The notes under the pieces were generated by a model that had not been told where the DNA came from, made no database searches, and was given only the letters and a program-made list of their open reading frames with translations. The position numbers were made by a program, and so were the translations under genes. A stretch of DNA of 64,000 bases from contig NC_065530.1 of the NCBI RefSeq assembly GCF_020184175.1, positions 38,851,260-38,915,259 on the forward strand. The letters are read 5' to 3'. Positions 62,188-64,000 of this stretch are shown here, one piece after another. Numbering within the stretch: the stretch's first letter is position 1; every line of letters starts with the position of its first letter. This stretch comes from Aphis gossypii. Its lineage: Eukaryota; Arthropoda; Insecta; Hemiptera; Aphididae.

Positions 62188-64000
62188 AAATAAAATGGCC
62201 TTTTAAAAGTATTTGATTGCTGTTATATAGTTGAAGAGTTTAAATTACCAACTTTACATATAAATTGTTACAATACGATCCCCGCCGCCGGCCGTCTGTC
62301 GGCATGCAATCGTAGTAGTACTTACTATATATTTTCGAGTTTGAGATACTCAAGAATACGAAAAATGTGGATTATGCAAGACTGAGATATTTTTCAGAAA
62401 TATGGATCTTCATCTCAGGCGAAGACGAACGCAGTGAGAACGTCGTATTTTTTTTTTTGAGCGCCTAAAACCTAGGTGTACATAATATATATATTAACAC
62501 CCAATTCGGAGAAAACGCGTCCCTGTAGAGTTGTCTATAGGTAACGATTATGTAATGTCTAATATTTCAGTCATTAGTATAATTTCGCCTTAAATATTTT
62601 TAGTAAATAGGTGCAAGATTTATTACTCTCCTTCCTCCCCTATCTGTGGAATTCACCTGAATAAGCCCCTGGTAGCTACGACACGATTACAATACACGTG
62701 AGTATAATATCACGAGTTATAATAGATATATTAACATATTATCACGAATAATATTGTTGCTACGGGGTGCAAAACGACACGAGATATTTGTCTACTGTCT
62801 TTACACAAAATATGAGTGTCAATCACAAATCTACCAATAAATTCGTGACATAGGAAGGAAACGTTTCGACGCGTGTTATGAGAAAGACATCAAAGGGTAC
62901 ACCGTGTACATACTCGTACGTATATTTCCTATATACCCTTTACACAATATCACCTCGTACCGTTGGCGCTGTATGTTTTGTGAGTATGACAATGATTTAT
63001 TTTCCAATAATATAATGACTTAAAGGTATGTAATGTTATATAATGATCTGCTGTTTGCAAACGTCGCAAATAAGGGTTGAAAGCCACATTAAATTACGCG
63101 GTTATGAGTGCTCGCTGTAAAAGCGAAAATGTATTCAAACGAGCACACTTGAATTATCTTTTCGCTTGTTAAAAGTGTATTATTTTTTCTGATATATTTA
63201 CTCGACCTAAAAACAACAACAAAAAATGTAACAATATTTACGAGTATTTTTTAATTTTTAAGTTGTATCTATGTACAATTCCATATTTGTGCACGGTACT
63301 GCACACTGTACAGGACACACGTAAAAAGAATAATGATAGAAAAAAACAACAAATATATACGATTTAACAATATTATATACTCGCCTTCTGATCGAAAAGT
63401 CCACTCGAATTTAAAGCGCACGTCGTTATGCTGCGTGTACAATCGTTTGTTATTATAGTAATCAGGTAAATATTTACAAAACAAAAATAATTGATGAGTT
63501 CGATGAGATCGATAAAGTCGTATATTGAATCGTAAATTATATGCGACCGCCGCGCGTCTACGATGTTCAATAATATTTTATTGAATTGAAATAAAATATT
63601 TTACGACGACGATATTTTTCAAAGAGAAACGCGCGTCATTATAATAAACCTACGCGAGCGTTTTGAATTTCTCGGGTCGTCCGATTTGTTTATACCGCGA
63701 TGATAATATTATTGTCGCGTATTATTTGTTGAAAAACGAGCACGCGATTTGTATGTATTTAATTGATTTAATCGGTTGACAATGACGATATTATTCGTGT
63801 GTGGCCGTGGCGCGACCGGTTTGCTAGAATAAAAAAAAAAAAAAAAATACAAAAAAAAATTGTATAAATTACAAAACGCCACAACACTAAACACCACAGC
63901 TGTAGCAGTATACTGTTGCTCGCACTACGGATGTATTGATTTCATTCGGAGAATCGTTTTACCACCGTCAGCCGCGGCGGTCGTCGTGTTGATCATATAA
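62188..64000. other. CpG-bearing non-coding DNA to the window end
   Basis: Contains GC-rich words (CCCCGCCGCCGGCCG near 62281, CCGCGCG near 63550, CGCGGCGGTCG near 63973), a poly(A)/(T) run near 63830 and short frames only. A fragment near 62625-62675 (CCTTCCTCCCC … AATAAGCCCCTGG) resembles a MITE end without a partner. If a gene starts near 62 kb, this would be its first intron. Confidence 0.5.

Noticed and set aside
1..64000. tRNA, rRNA or snRNA genes
   Set aside because: I looked for B-box words (GGTTCGAATCC and its reverse complement) with a matching A box and acceptor stem and found only isolated partial matches.
1..64000. Known conserved microRNAs (let-7, miR-1, miR-10, miR-124, bantam, iab-4 type seeds)
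   Set aside because: No mature sequence matched on reading. A hairpin-scanning program would be needed to exclude others.
1..64000. CRISPR arrays, prophage or bacterial operons
   Set aside because: There are no regularly spaced repeats and no bacterial-type genes. The composition and mobile elements are eukaryotic.

Overview
The window looks like AT-rich, repeat-rich nuclear DNA of an insect, most probably an aphid. The clues are the low overall G+C (judged by eye), the frequent 'taggtacctat'-type words, long poly(A)/poly(T) and (AT)n/(GT)n tracts, hAT-like miniature elements, and two fossils of a Jockey-type LINE. Nothing is bacterial: there are no operons, no long bacterial-style genes and no CRISPR. 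The aphid call rests on sequence style and recalled repeat motifs, so it is an inference.

No complete, recognisable protein-coding gene is present. The longest open frames (up to about 145 codons) run through simple repeats or purine/pyrimidine-rich DNA and overlap other frames, as expected by chance. The window is best read as intergenic DNA or very large introns. I list a small set of possible exons chosen for splice-site quality. The best are 29370-29415 (minus) and 27630-27685 (plus), each with a good acceptor, a near-consensus donor and one open frame. Possible first exons (ATG followed by a strong donor) lie at 21283-21314 (+), 61976-62014 (+) and 41938-41960 (-). Others lie at 5022-5158 (-), 48353-48432 (-), 19380-19493 (+), 24089-24253 (+) and 36863-37014. 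Their reading phases do not combine into one gene that I can defend, so each is an independent hypothesis.

Layout: 1-16 kb is very AT-rich with few CpG and small candidate exons. From 17 to 35 kb there are more CpG-containing patches, microsatellites, a TATA/initiator-like candidate near 26.1 kb and a hAT-like MITE at 28.4-28.6 kb. From 36 to 47 kb there is an element end with TAGGGTGACC-type sequence, a 47-bp alternating purine/pyrimidine tract, a sharp CpG island at 41.85-42.24 kb, and two more hAT-like elements (42.7 and 47.2 kb). From 48 to 57 kb lie the LINE fossils: an ORF2 3' end at 48.97-49.36 kb and an ORF1 zinc-knuckle region at 55.9-56.2 kb. Both are on the minus strand, with a dispersed repeat between them. 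From 58 to 64 kb CpG content rises again, with a possible 5' exon near 62 kb whose gene would continue past the window.

The clearest biological content is the mobile-element record: two inactivated LINE pieces with identifiable domains and several non-autonomous DNA-transposon relics. No previously undescribed system could be shown from this sequence.
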